From Stictocephala bisonia (lineage: Eukaryota; Arthropoda; Insecta; Hemiptera; Membracidae), in NCBI GenBank assembly GCA_035578905.1, contig JAQJVL010000202.1:248001-312000 (forward strand): 64,000 nucleotides of DNA. The letters run 5' to 3'. The notes under the pieces are model-generated. The model had not been told where the DNA came from, did no database searches, and saw only the letters and a list, made by a program, of their open reading frames with translations. Below, piece after piece: positions 31,773 to 43,856 of this stretch. The first letter of the stretch is position 1, and every line of letters begins with the position of its first letter. A program made the position numbers and the translations under genes.

Positions 31773-34064
31773 AAGAGAATATATATGACCACAGAGAAGA
31801 AAGAAACAAGAGGTCGAATTCATAATGCTCGAAATGGATGTTGAGTTATTAAATCAAGGTGTGTCGAGAAGTTACATCTTCAGTTCGCCGTTGTATCAAC
31901 GTTACTTGACGAAGATGTTTTCCTATACAGAGAAAATATCGGATTAGTTACAATTTGTGAAATATATTTTGTCCAAAGATTCACTAGAAATTGAACTGAT
32001 ACAAACCTTCAAAAGTTTCCTTCAGGCAAGGAAACTAAATCTTTTTTTTTAGATATGGTCAGGAGAGCGATACATTGCAACAAGTAAGTCATTGCGATGA
32101 TTATAAATTACCTGTATAAGGCAATACAAGTCTTTGCCAGAGCACTTTATTTTGTATCACTTAAACAAATAAATAAATCCAAGGATCAATATAAAACTCT
32201 CGTATAACACAAGTATATGGATCAAATGGATTTATTTGCTTTTGTCAAATTGTAAGAGATCAATAATAATTTTTGCATTATTAATTTATTATTATTATTA
32301 TCATTAACGTATGGGCTAAATTTGACCACGCGAAGTACAATCAATGCTCTTTTAATGAATTTCTTTCGTTTATGCCCACACTTTTTCCCTATCACCCTTC
32401 CGACTAACTTTCCAATAAAAAATATTTTGTACGAATATGATCCTGTTTAAAATATCAGTTTGAATTATCCCAGCTGCTTTTAGTCGTATTGCTCCAATCC
32501 ATTGAATTGTTTCTGTTTTGTCCTAATTCGATTTTCATAGAATTTTACAAAATAATCTGGTTCCATTCTTTTAATATGCCCTTATAAATTTGCCTTCCTT
32601 CTCTCATATGAAAATGTATATCAGTGTGTTCTTCTATTTTCTCATAAATTCTAAATATAATTAAAATTTGAGCGTGAAAAATTGCACTTCCGTTTATTTA
32701 GGAATGTGTTAGAATGTTAGGGAACTTTCCTGTAGGGGCCAGATCCTTCACGAAATGACACCTAGAAAGTCCCAGATCCCCTTCCAGAAACATCTCGATA
32801 GTTGCAGAACCTTCTAGACTCGCAATGGCACCTTATATGAAGACAACCGTTAGCCCCAGTGAAGGAGACGTTATTTAGCTAAACATCGTATTAATCGCTG
32901 TATGCGATTTCTATAAGTGTATTATGTTGCTAGCTGTTCAAGGCTGACTTCACATGTCCTCCCCTTCAAGCTGTGGGACTCAATACTCTGAATCTGCCAT
33001 ATGCTGTGTTTTAAGGTTTTAAAAGATCTGTATCTTGTTTCCAGTCAGTTTCCGTGCTCTGAACTACTGAAAGTGTACTGCTGAAAAACTACACATGCAA
33101 ATGGATTATCTTGTGTCAGTCTAAATTGGGGTTATATTACGTTAGCTTAAAGTACTGTAGGTTTCCTGGCTGAGCAGTGGGTTGGGATATCCCGCTCACC
33201 GACGAGAGAAAAGTCGTTTTTAAGTGATTCGATTCTTTCTAAAGAACATTTTAATGGTTTTGGGGCTTCGAGGAACTTGAAAATAGCTAGTTCACGTGGT
33301 CGGAATAAGTGTACATTTAAAATGTTGATTATTGAACTGGGAAGATGGTAGAGTTGTTGCTATGGGTTTGTTTTGTATTAGTCTGTCGATTATCAGAAGA
33401 CCGGTTGGCCGACCACAAACCATTATGTCAGTTGAGGAATATCCCCAGACAGTCAGCTTAACCCGGAAGCTGGATCGGCCATACGGGAGCCTTCTGTCTC
33501 CCTAAGGAGACGAGGCTGTGACGCTCTGCAATTCTAGGGTGGAGTGTTATGTGGGGCTGAAGCTAGTGTCTTTGGAATATTTCCCACTGACTAAAATCCT
33601 GTTCCTGCTTGCCCACCAGGCAGCGAGTTTGTCAGAAGCTTACAACCACGCTTTGCAGTTTAAAAGTACTTCGCTTAAAAGCGTTTCACACTTATACATG
33701 TATTTAAAATGTTAACATGGTTTATAAAATAAGTATGTTAAGTGTGAATAAGTATGCTTTTCACATAAGCTCTAAACAGCAACATAATGTGTGCCATGAT
33801 GCATAAATGTTTAAATTGTAGATACATTAAGTGGTATTGGAAATCCATAATGTTACTTATTATAGGCTACGGTGAAAATCACTTTGTAACAAATGTTATG
33901 ATCGTAAACCACCTACTATCAATGTTTATGAGGCTATTGGTAATGTATTCAACTGACATATTGTAAAACTGCAATTATACGAGTATGTTGTAGACTTTTA
34001 TAGGTAAGGTTTGCCAATCTTAAAGTATTGTATATTATGACAAAAATTTCTTGTAGGTAAAATT
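31773..34064. other. Longest stretch without recognised element (2.3 kb)
   Basis: No open frame over 70 codons with family likeness. Composition is more balanced at 32700-33060 and 33360-33720 than nearby, which could mark an old element or a non-coding exon. I found no repeat of these parts elsewhere in the window. Confidence 0.3.
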
Positions 34065-34150
34065 AGGATGGTTCAGGTTATGTTAGTTCAGGTTTAGTTA
34101 TGTTATGTTTCGTCCAGTTAGCTTCAAATTGGTTTATGTTGAGTTGGATA
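34065..34150. repeat. Degenerate TTAGG/TTATG-like tract
   Basis: Words such as GGTTATGTTAG, CAGGTTTAGTTATG and TTATGTTTCG in a pentamer-like rhythm, immediately before the TTAA MITE. Confidence 0.45.
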
Positions 34151-34157
34151 TGCTTAA

Positions 34158-34553
34158 GAGTCTGCAGAGGCTGTCGGCCATGTTGGTTTTAATCCCAGAA
34201 AAATTATTTGGGAATCTATATATTTTCGTTATTTATTGTCCAACAGTTGTGTGAGGTGTCATTTTAAACGTCCTTACATTGCGCATTGGGTTCGCTTTTG
34301 ATATTTTGAGTACACACGCCAATTTTTGAAAAATAGGTGAAAATGAAATTTTTAAACTAAATATTTATTATATAAAAATTATTGTGAATTTTCAAAGCAA
34401 TTCCAACGCACGTTTTCATTCTCGATCAAATGTAATCTGTTTGGAAAACATCCGTATAGAAATAACTATTTAATTTGGATACGCGTGATCGTATATTCGG
34501 TTCGAAAATAACATTATTCTTGTGGGACTATAACCAACATGGCCGACAGACTC
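34158..34553 (-). mobile_element. MITE flanked by TTAA, copy 2
   Basis: Inverted relative to 14645-15050. The left end is complete (GAGTCTGCAGAGGCTGTCGG, preceded by TTAA at 34154-34157). The right end lacks about 9 bases of the tip and is followed by TCAA (34554-34557), a mutated TTAA. Internal matches include TGTGAGGTGTCATTTTAAAC and GGTTCGAAAATAACATT. Confidence 0.9.
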
Positions 34554-34771
34554 TCAACTCGTCCAGGTAGCGGGCTGAGGGTATAGGCCAGCAACAACTG
34601 ACTCTAAACTTTTAATTCTAATAAGTTTATTTTGCAATATATATTTTTTGACTGTCTGATATATTATCCACATATACTCTGATATATTATCTATGAGTAC
34701 GGTCACTCACTTGCAAATGTCTGGTTTATATACATTTTTAAAATTTAAGTTCATTTTTTAAAGAGTGGTGG

Positions 34772-35262
34772 CCCTTGGCACAAACTTCACCCCATATTAA
34801 ATGCTAAAAAATCAAAACTTTGAAAATTACCAGTTTGATTCCCAAATATGTTTTTTCCATAACTCATAAACTAGTCTAGTTAGAGACATGTGGTTTTTAA
34901 TAAAATATTTTAAATTGTGATTCTAATATTTCCTGAACGTTTAATCAAAATCGTTAGAGCCATTTTTAATAAAATTCCATTTTCGTTTGTTTTTTGCTTA
35001 TAAAAATGTTTCAAAAAAGTGAAAAAACTGTCTGGAGATATTGGCTAAATACACATACATATCAAATTTCATAAAAATTGATCCATCCGTTTGGTATCCA
35101 GTGAACTGCACATACACAGACACCAACAATTTTTTTGGGAAAACCCCACTTTTTGGGTTCAGGGGACCCTAAAATGGATTTTTAGACCATCTTGTAAAAA
35201 TTTGTTTTGGACTATCACAATACTTTCTCTATGCTAATGCATATAGGAGAAAGTAAAATATA
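34772..35262 (-). mobile_element. Dispersed repeat family B, copy 2
   Basis: Inverted copy of 18960-19490. It shares the terminal hairpin (ACTTTCTC 35222-35229, GAGAAAGT 35247-35254), CTAAAATGGATTTTTAGACC, GGTTCAGG, TTTGGTATCCAGTGAA and the CTCTAACTAGACTAG-like interior. Confidence 0.8.
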
Positions 35263-36689
35263 TATTTAACTAAAGAAATATTTAAATAAATTCTAAATAC
35301 ATTTGAGAGGTTTCTCTCTAATCCAATAATATCTTTAACCTTGTTGCCTTTGTATTATTCAAGTGATGATGTCATATTGTTCAAATCTTTGATGACGTTT
35401 AACCACGTGCTTACCACTCCAGACGTGAGGTCCCGGAGGTAAGGGGGCGTTAGTTTTCCCCCAGCTGGAAGGGGTGATTGATGAGTCACCCGGGTTTTAA
35501 GTGTCTTTCCATCCCAGTTCCACGTACTTTGGTCCTCCAGGATTCCAATCTCACTTAGATAGCAGCACCGATCACTTAGTGCAAGCCAACTAAGGATATA
35601 TACATCAGGATCGTAGACGTCTTGAGATCATTACACATTTATTAACATGTTTTCGTATGTATGGAATCCATACATACATATGCCGGAACGGAATGGAAGT
35701 TTGAAGATACCATAGTACCAAGACCAATAACGCACATTTTACTAACATTTATAATTTCGTATACAAAAATTCAAGAAAGAAAAAATTCAAATAATGAACG
35801 CATTTTTTTCTCAACAAATTAAAGAATTGGATGACATTCCGAGTTTATTCATGATCGAATCTTAAACATGAAGATCTAGATCTTTTTCATATTTAATTTA
35901 TTTATCTATATCGTATTTTTATATAAAACTGTTATAAAAAATATAATACTTATTATTATTTTTAACATGGAACTGTCTGTTAGTATTATTTATTTATACA
36001 GTATTAGTTATTCTCAAATTAAATTGGATAGATAACTGTAAAATATATGTATATGTGTGAATGTGTTTGTGTCTATATATAAATGTATGTACATATATAA
36101 TATTCTTATTTAGCACTGGTAGTATTTTATTTTTAATAGTTATTCGAACAATGGTTTTTAATTTAGTTTAAATCTTTTGTAAAAAATTGAGTCTCAAATC
36201 AGGCATTGCCTTTGAGTCCCTACATTTTCTCTTTCTTTTGGATATTTATTGTATTTTTTTAGTTTATTTGCTAATCATGTATATTAAAATTAAGGTTTTA
36301 TTTCTCTTTTGTCTTTAAATTTTTAGTTCAAGCAGTCAGACCTGCTTCAAAAGGTTTTTTTTTATAATAAGCAACAATTAATTTTGTAAAAAAGAATAGT
36401 TTTTATTTTTTAGTATCTTTTAATTCGCTAGAAAAGTACAGTTTTATTTCTTATTATTTCTTCTGTGTAGTATTTATAAGAAAGAGAAAATAAATTATTG
36501 TTATATGTTATTTATTTTAATTTGATGGTATATATCTTTGTTTATATTTACAATATTTTTGTTCATACATGATTAATATGCGACAGGAGTACTTTACAAT
36601 TTGGATTCTTAAATACAATATATATCTCACTTATAGTTATTTATTATTTTTATTATGTTTATGAGTTATTTACTCACACTGTTTTCTTT
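35263..36689. other. AT-rich DNA with one GC-richer island
   Basis: 35395-35590 is markedly more GC-rich (GAGGTCCCGGAGGTAAGGGG, CCCCCAGCTGGAAGGGG, GAGTCACCCGGG) without an open frame; an unidentified element fragment is likely. The rest is very AT-rich with nothing recognisable. Confidence 0.35.
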
Positions 36690-36845
36690 GTAAATTCCTT
36701 TGTTCTAAGGAAGGTAAAAGTAGTTTGCCGAAATAGATCACCATAATATTAAAGTTTTTGTACTTATATTGTAATATATTTGTGTTGTATGACTTTGACT
36801 TGTTGTATTTATACCAACACTTATTATGTTTATTAAGAAACTATT
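36690..36845 (+). mobile_element. Dispersed repeat family C (Penelope-like fragment), copy 1
   Basis: Matches the right half of the insert at 55445-55690: AAGGAAGGT...CCGAAATAGATCACCATAAT, then TTTGTACTTATATTGTAATA, TATTTGTGTTG and CCAACACTTATTATG. A degenerate hammerhead-like core (CTAAGGA...CCGAAA) lies near 36705-36734. Confidence 0.6.
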
Positions 36846-37120
36846 TACTAATCTATTATATTAATTCAATACATAACATTCATCAAACGAGCTTTGACCT
36901 TCACCAATTTTGACACCATAGATATATTTAAATAATGTTTGTAAATGAAATATTTTGTTTGTATTATAATATTTTAAAACATTTATTCTTCACATAGAAT
37001 TAATCGATCTAAAAAATGAATAGCCGAGAAAGTAGGCAATATATGGTGGTCTTAGGCTTACTCTCGGGTATCTTCGGCTCTCGGAATCAAGATGCCGGCC
37101 ACCTTCGGGCATCTTCGAGT

Positions 37121-37560
37121 CTTGTTTAGCAGCTAGATGGCATTTTGTTTTTTCCATAAAACAATTTATATCTTTGTTGTTATTACTTTACGATTGTTAC
37201 AAAACTCGGCAAATTGGTTCATGTTAGAAAGTAGTATTTCATTTAAAAAAAAATGTTTAAATTTTCTTAATTATTTAACAAACTACGGCCATTTTGTTTT
37301 TGTTTTGACAAATATTTTAAAAAAACCACTGGTTTTATAAAAACTGTGTAAGATACAAAACAGTTTTTAAATAACTTTACATTTCCAATGACACCTCATT
37401 TATACAAATCGGTTAAGAAATAACAATTTTATTAACTAACATTAATTCACATGCAAAATATATAGCTACTTATATAACAGTATTTAAATCGTAAATATAA
37501 CAACAAAGATATAAATTGTTTTATGAAAAAACAAACTGGTGGGTAGCTGCTAAACAAAGC
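37121..37560. mobile_element. ~435-bp MITE with ~75-bp inverted ends
   Basis: The left end GTTTAGCAGCTAGATGGCAT, then TTTGTTTTTTCCATAAAACA, is mirrored at the right by TGTTTTATGAAAAAACAAAC ... TAGCTGCTAAAC. The inner part TTTATATCTTTGTTGTTAT is shared too. No coding frame; no clear target duplication. Confidence 0.8.
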
Positions 37561-37886
37561 GGAAATTAAATGAATATTATTCTTCATTTTTAGGTTAGAA
37601 TCACACATAGAATCTGAACATTTATAGCCAGCCGCACCTTTTTGTAACAGCCTGTATAATCAGTGGTGAAATTTGAAGCATTCTTCGTTCACGTACATGA
37701 GGAACAATACTATTTAATGTTTTTATACTCCACTGTTTAAACACTGAAGTCTATTACAATTTTATTGTAGTATGATAGCCAATGGGGTTTTGATTTTCAT
37801 TTACGGAATAACTGATATTCTCTAAACTGTATTAAGGTCTATAATGTAATAGTGTATCGTTTGACATGAGCAATAGAATGACAGCG

Positions 37887-38206
37887 AACATAACCAACAA
37901 ATGGAAACAAACAATGGAATCATAGTAGTGAACATAACCTACAAATGGAAACAAACAATGGAATCATAGTAGTGAACATAACCTACAAATGGAAACAAAC
38001 AATGGAAGCATAGTAGTGAACATAACCTACAAATGGAAACAAACAATGGTAGCATAGTAGTGAACATAACCTACAAATGGAAACAAACAATGGAATCATA
38101 GTAGTGAACATAGCCTACAAATGGAAACAAACAATGGAATCATAGTAGTGAACATAACCTACAAATGGAAACAAACAATGGAATCATACAAGTGAACATA
38201 ACCTAC
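37887..38206. repeat. 44-bp tandem repeat (7 units, very homogeneous)
   Basis: Unit CATAGTAGTGAACATAACCT then ACAAATGGAAACAAACAATG; GGAAACAAACAATGG recurs at an exact 44-base step. Units differ by only one or two bases, so expansion is recent. Confidence 0.95.
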
Positions 38207-38446
38207 AAAAATGAGATTCTTTCATTTCATATTTAACCGCTATATGATATAAAACCAAGATGCCACAACATTTTTTCTATAAACACAAACTTTATAAATC
38301 CATCAAAGCCAGCAAAAATGGTTTGTAAAAATATAAAAGGGGCTAAAACAATGTTGGAAAATATTGATGTTTAGGTGAAAGAGATAAACAAAGGCAATTC
38401 ATTGGACGCTTTAACCTCAATAAGGGTTACTAAATTGTGGAAGATA

Positions 38447-38583
38447 ATAGAAAGGTGATTCACCGTCCACCCCTCTATCACACACGATCGCCAGTGCGTT
38501 ATTCATGGCCGTACCGCCAGTTTACGAAACAATTAACCGAATTTACATGCAAATTGGCACATCAGTTTGTGTGATTGAGGATT
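38447..38583 (+). promoter_or_regulatory. Near-identical inverted sequence, left arm (candidate conserved element)
   Basis: 38457-38563 matches the reverse complement of 42313-42419 at 106 of 107 positions (only CACACG versus CACACA). It contains an exact POU-type octamer ATGCAAAT (38547-38554), a homeodomain core CAATTA (38530-38535) and ATTCATGGCCGTACCGCCAG. Similarity outside the core drops quickly. Function unknown: a duplicated regulatory element, terminal repeats of a 4-kb element, or an assembly artefact. Confidence 0.6.
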
Positions 38584-39614
38584 TCACAAAAATACCTGAT
38601 GTTTATAGACTTTGTAATAGTGTATCTTGAGTAATGTTGATCTGCGGGAAGGACCTTGAATTAAAATTTAATAATTATCTTGAATGTAAATTGTTATAGA
38701 ATTTAAGGATTGCATAATCTTTAATAAAATACCCATGGCAATTTCGACTTGGACATTCTTAACCTAATAATTTGGTTAAGAAATGTTATTAATTAGTAAT
38801 TTTTTAACTTTTTAGTTTGTTGTTTTAAATTATATGCTATTTTTAATTAACGGCCAATTTTACCCTACGAAAGCACTAAAAATATGGTTTTCTATATATA
38901 TTTAAAGGACTTCGTCCGTAATAATTATTGTATTATAATACTTGGTGATATTTCATAGGTTACAACATTTTCCAGTGGACCATTAGTTAATTTTTGTAAA
39001 ACCTAGTGATTTTCAGATTTTTTTTTTTTTTTTTATGTTAAATATGTGACAATGTCAATGTCTTCTCTGAGGATTTTAAATAAAAAAATAACAGCTTAAC
39101 ATTGAGCACACATAATACCAACATATTCCTTAAAGATTTGAATTTTTTACACCAGTCTTTTTTTATTCTAACTATCCCAAAACATTAAAATAAAGAAAAT
39201 CCTGTTAGGTAAAAAATATTGAAAAAAATGGCCTTTCTAATTATTCTCATGAAGTTTTAAAAATCAAACAAATGCTAATTGAGAGATAGGTATTATTCCT
39301 GTTCGAAGAATTCTGTAATTAGCTAACAAGAATTTTAATTTCCTGTTTATAGTTGTTTTAATTTTTAAAGTATTCATACAATGGTTTGTGGGTTTGAATT
39401 TTTTTTATTTAACGGGTTTTTAATAAAATACAGGGTTTTCAAAAATATTTAGCTTTAAAAAATTAAAATTACCGCAATTTTATAAGGGCCAGTACACACA
39501 ACTAATATTTTTAAGAAAACTCTAAACCATCAACAACAAAATTCATAATAAGTTTCATGATTTTATCTTAAATAAATAGCATCTGTGTTTTTAAGCTTTT
39601 TCGACATTATGCCC
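38584..39614. other. AT-rich DNA without recognisable feature
   Basis: Includes a T-run at about 39020-39034. No gene. Confidence 0.4.
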
Positions 39615-40372
39615 ATAGAAATTCATACAAACCATTGTAGGTCATTTCATTGTTGCCCGTTCATATCCGGCTGGTACCGAGGTTATATCCATAGAACGTC
39701 ATACATAACCATTGTAGGTCATTTCATTGTTGCCCGTTCATATCCGAGCTGGTACCGAGGTTATATCTATAGAACGTCATACATAACCATTGTAGGTAAT
39801 TTCATTGTTGCTCGTTCATATCCGGGCTGGTACCGAGGTTATATCTATAGAACGTCATACATAACCATTGTAGGTCATTTAATTTTTGACCTTTCATATC
39901 CGGTCCAGTACCGAGGTTATATCTATAGAACGTCATACATAACCATTGTAGGCCATTTCATTGTTGCCCATAACCATTGTAGGTCATTTCATTGTTGCCC
40001 GTTCATATTCTGGCTGGTACCGAGGTTATATCTATAGAACGTCATACATAACCATTGTAGGCCATTTAATTGTTGCCCATAACCATTGTAGGTAATTTCG
40101 TTGTTGCCCGTTCATATTCTGGCTGGTACCGAGGTTATATCTATAGAACGTCATACATAACCATTGTAGGTAATTTCATTGTTGACCTTTCATATCCGGT
40201 CCAGTACCGAGGTTATATCTATACAACGTCATACATAACCATTGTAGGTCATTTCATTGTTGACCTTTCATATCCGGCTGGTACCGAGGTTATATCTATA
40301 GAACGTCATACATAACCATTGTAGGTCATTTCATTGTTGCCCGTTCATATCCGGGCCGGTATCAGCTGGCTT
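39615..40372. repeat. 78-bp tandem repeat with 109-bp variant units
   Basis: TACCGAGGTTATAT recurs at 39675, 39753, 39831, 39909, 40018, 40127, 40205 and 40282. Two steps are 109 instead of 78 because an extra 31-bp partial unit (CCATAACCATTGTAGG...) is inserted at the same relative site. The 150- and 81-codon frames over it are read-through. Confidence 0.95.
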
Positions 40373-41032
40373 TATTATAATCAACCAGTCACATAAACAG
40401 TGTGAATAGTTGATGACGTTATATGCCCCTGGCGGTGATGACGGTCCATTGCAATACGGTGACGGACGTGGTAGTGAATAAATAATGACCATTGTTGACA
40501 CGTGTTTTACGGTATTTCAGAAACAATGAAACTCAGAAATAATAACGAGTGTGTCACAATTTATATTTATTGTAAAATATCTAAATGCATACATTTGTAT
40601 GTTATATTAAACGTAAAAACACATTTCAATTAGCTCATTCTATTAAACTATTTGAATATGAGAAAGTTGTAAAATTATAGTATTGTTAGGTATAGTTTTT
40701 AGACTAATTTCCAACTGTATTGATTAATTATTCACGGACAATGAATTATTGTTTTGTTTTCTTTGTTATAAGGGCCACTAAAACGTTTGTTGCTAGATTT
40801 CGAGATTTCTAGATCTAGAAGCTTGTGTTTTTACATTGGAAATAAACTTACTATTTATATGCTAAACAAATTTATGTATAAAAGTGATTGTTCTGTAAAA
40901 AGGTTTTGATTAGTGAATGTCTGGAGAGTTTACGTATATGTGACACGTATTTATAAAACTATTATTCTACAATATTAGTATTTATTATCAGTCTAGGTGT
41001 TTTTTAGTTTTGTTTACTATTTTGGAACACGA
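40373..41032. other. AT-rich DNA without recognisable feature
   Basis: Nothing supported. Confidence 0.35.
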
Positions 41033-41460
41033 TTCATTCATAATCTCAAGAGTATTCAGCCCTCAGGCAGGTCCTGCTGCAGCCCCCCCCCCCTATCAAA
41101 CATCACTTGAGCAAGTCTTTTTGCTGTCTTATAATTCCCTCTGATCTTTGCACTGTCCACCATCTCATATCTTCTATTTCACTTTCTCTCTTTCTTCCAG
41201 CTTTTCCTACTATAGCTGTTCTCAGCACCCTCTCTCCTCTCATACCATGACCTAACCAATTTATTTCCCAAATTTTTATAGTTTTCAGTATTTTCTTCTC
41301 TTTCCTACCTCTCCTCAGTACTTCTTCATTTCGCACTCTATTCTTCCCATCCTATTTTCTCCATCCTTATCCAAATCCACATCTCCATTGCTTCCAATAT
41401 ATTTTTGTCTTCTTTCCTGAGATTTCATGTTTCCATATCATACAACGCCCCAAATAAAAG
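41033..41460 (-). mobile_element. LINE ORF2 C-terminus and 3' UTR (pseudogene)
   Basis: On the minus strand, from about 41450: GALYDMET, a stop where Trp is expected, NLRKEDKNILEAMEMWIW, RMEKIGWEE, a frame change near 41340, then RVRNEEVLRRGRKEKKILK, INWLGHGMRGERVLR, AIVGKAGRKR and LLK-stop at 41103. This order (LRKED...EMW...RNEEVLRR...NWLGH) is the familiar C-terminal region after the RT domain of common insect LINEs. The 3' UTR GCAGGACCTGCCTGAGGGC and an ATGAATGAAT-like end follow to about 41033. Confidence 0.88.
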
Positions 41461-41619
41461 ATATCAAAAATCTGTTGCTCATCTTCTTACTTATATTAAA
41501 TGTTCTTTTATTTACTTTTAGCAAACCATATCATCTTAAATCATACTTCCAATATAAGAGATGAGTTTTAGGAGTTTAAAAATTCACAAAAATATTTTTG
41601 CCTACGTTTATTTACAGTG

Positions 41620-41960
41620 TTGTCGAAAGCCGTGGTAAGTTGAACTTGGCCGTATTCGTCACGTGTTCCTTGTGGCGTTAAACGAGATGTGAAAGGACTG
41701 GACCGTTTTATTCGTTCCATCATTTATAGCCACGGTCGGTCGATGAGCGAGGGGTCTGGTAGTAAACTGGAACGGTTGTAAGGGGTAACTTATATAGAGC
41801 TTCGTCACGTGCGGTCTGTAGACGTTGGCTCGTGTTTAATGAAGGGAGGGAGGCTGGTGGCATCAGCGGTTACTAATGTACAGGGGTCATGTTTAAGGAA
41901 GGGGTCACGTCTATAAAGGTATTGTTCTGGTGTTTATTTTCCTTGTTAGTCATAGAGAAG
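41620..41960. other. Less AT-rich unique block between the inverted arms
   Basis: Rich in CACGTG/TCACGT-type E-box words (GTCACGTG, CGTCACGTGCGG, GGTCACGTC) and in repeated ACGGTCGGTCG/GGACCG motifs; no open frame. A regulatory region is possible but unproven. Confidence 0.25.
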
Positions 41961-42292
41961 GTAGAACACGAGAGAAGGCAAGCTATGTAGCATTAAACTC
42001 TCGTTTCACAATTATCTTTGGTTATATTATTAAACTAAAAGGATGATTGATTGAAGTGGAAAATTTAGTTAACTACGAGCGCAATGAGTGGCGTGAAGAA
42101 CGAGAGACACATGAGAGCAACAACTGCTGGGGTGGCACACAAAGTTGTCAAGACTGTATCTGAGTGTATTCATAAAACTTTAATTTTTTCCTTTCTTAAA
42201 TTAAGTAACGGCTTACTGTAAAATAGCTGAGATAAATCAGAGACAGTGATAAACGGTAAAGAAGAAACGGTGATGTAAATATTGTTACCAAA

Positions 42293-42431
42293 CCCTCTCA
42301 ATCGAACAAACGGATGTGCCAATTTGCATGTAAATTCGGTTAATTGTTTCGTAAACTGGCGGTACGGCCATGAATAACGCACTGGCGATTGTGTGTGATA
42401 GAGGGGTGGACGGTGAATCCTTTCTATTACA
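42293..42431 (-). promoter_or_regulatory. Near-identical inverted sequence, right arm
   Basis: Partner of 38447-38583; core 42313-42419. Outward, the match ends at CTTTCTATTA; inward it fades through ACAAACGGATGTGCC to CCTCTCAATCGAACAAAC. Frames over it at 42170-42382 and 42389-42577 are not conserved at the other arm and are not taken as genes. Confidence 0.6.
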
Positions 42432-42634
42432 TGTCTTTTCTGTGGTTTCGATCGTTCAATGAGTGTGTTTTATTTACCACTTTCCAAGGAAGCAAAGTTA
42501 TTCACTACCACCATCGCTTAACTCTATTGACATTTCACAAGCTTTGTTTTACAAGTGAAGTGTCGATTATTAACTGAGTAGATATCACCCTTAGAACTTC
42601 TACAAATATGTTACAGTACTCTTTATACCATGAT

Positions 42635-43337
42635 TAGGGATGTCAACGATGTATCGATATATTGGAAATATCGATAAATATGTTTCGATTTATCGATAAT
42701 TCATTATCGATACTTTCTTTCGATAATATCGGTTATATCGATATTTTGCTCTGATATATCATATCACTAAATATTTACGTTATTCTCACTCCTCTAAATA
42801 ATTCAGATTCGAAAAAACACATTTAAATTGCCTCTTATGTGTACAAAACATGCATTGAAATAATAAAGTAACTTTATTTAGTTTTTTACGTGAGTTTAAC
42901 GCACTAAAATGTAGTTTATTGTAGCCAGTGGGTGGAAATTTACAGTGTTTATAAGAAGCCTAAAGGCATTGTTATTTTTTTTATGTGAAAAACAAAAATA
43001 ACAATTTTATTACATTATTATTTTATAATTTACACAATTTTTTAAGGTGTAATTATTCCTATTTTGATTTTTTTCATTCATCCCATAAACCACAATATAT
43101 TGCGTGGAGAGCATTTAATTTTTACATTCAGCAGGCTATTCTAAATAGTGACAGTAAAAGATGAGTGTACTTGTTTTGGTCATGACATAAGAGTTACTAG
43201 TAGTGCATAATTTTAAACAGACAAACCATTTACAGTTAACCAGGTAACCGAATATCGATAATTTTCTTTCGATAGTATCGTTATATCGAAATTTGGTTTG
43301 CGATATATCGATATGTTGAAAACATTTGCCACCCCTA
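42635..43337 (+). mobile_element. hAT-like MITE, copy 3
   Basis: 703 bp from TAGGGATGTCAACGATG to GCCACCCCTA with perfect 8-bp target duplications ACCATGAT (42627-42634 and 43338-43345). About seven exact TATCGATA sites: five in the first 110 bp and two near the right end. The interior shares AATAAAGTAACTTTATTT and GTTTAACGCACTAAAATG with copy 4. Confidence 0.96.
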
Positions 43338-43345
43338 ACCATGAT

Positions 43346-43856
43346 AACTCGACTAAGATAAAAGAAATAACCTTTTTAATGAACTTACCATGTATTTTGT
43401 GTTTGCCTTGAATATGATATTTTATGTCTGTGTGTCCACATAATATTTTAAAGATCGTCTCTGAATATTCTCAAATTATTCTTAAATGTGAGACGCTGAC
43501 ACAACTTTGTATGGAATTGAATTTTTAAGGCGAAAATGAATAATTATATGAATGAAGATGAGTGTGGATGGACTGCGTAGTCTGGGTACTAACTGAGATC
43601 GACTTGTGCTCAGAAAGGCAATTAAGGGACATACAAATTTACTTGGAATCCGAACCACGTAGTATTGGTCTGATCTTCATCTAATTGACAATCCTGATAT
43701 TCAGTTTTCTCCCCTACACAAACTCGGACTGACTGCCACCATACATAGACACCTCTCGTAGTGTTCACAATGATGGAAACCATTGAGCGGATGACGTGTC
43801 AGTATTAAGATGACCGATTGCAGGACATATTGCCTAAAATCTCCACAGCAATAAAT
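43346..43856. other. No gene recognised
   Basis: The stretch 43580-43740 partly resembles the reverse complement of 45080-45260: CGTAGTATTGGTCTGATC against GACCAATACTTCGTG, and AAGGCAATTAAGGGAC against GTCCCTTAGTTGCC. This marks an unnamed inverted repeat pair. Confidence 0.4.

Noticed and set aside
39585..40315. 150- and 81-codon frames with repeated ITIVGHFIVARSYP
   Set aside because: Read-through of the 78-bp array; no start context or unique part.
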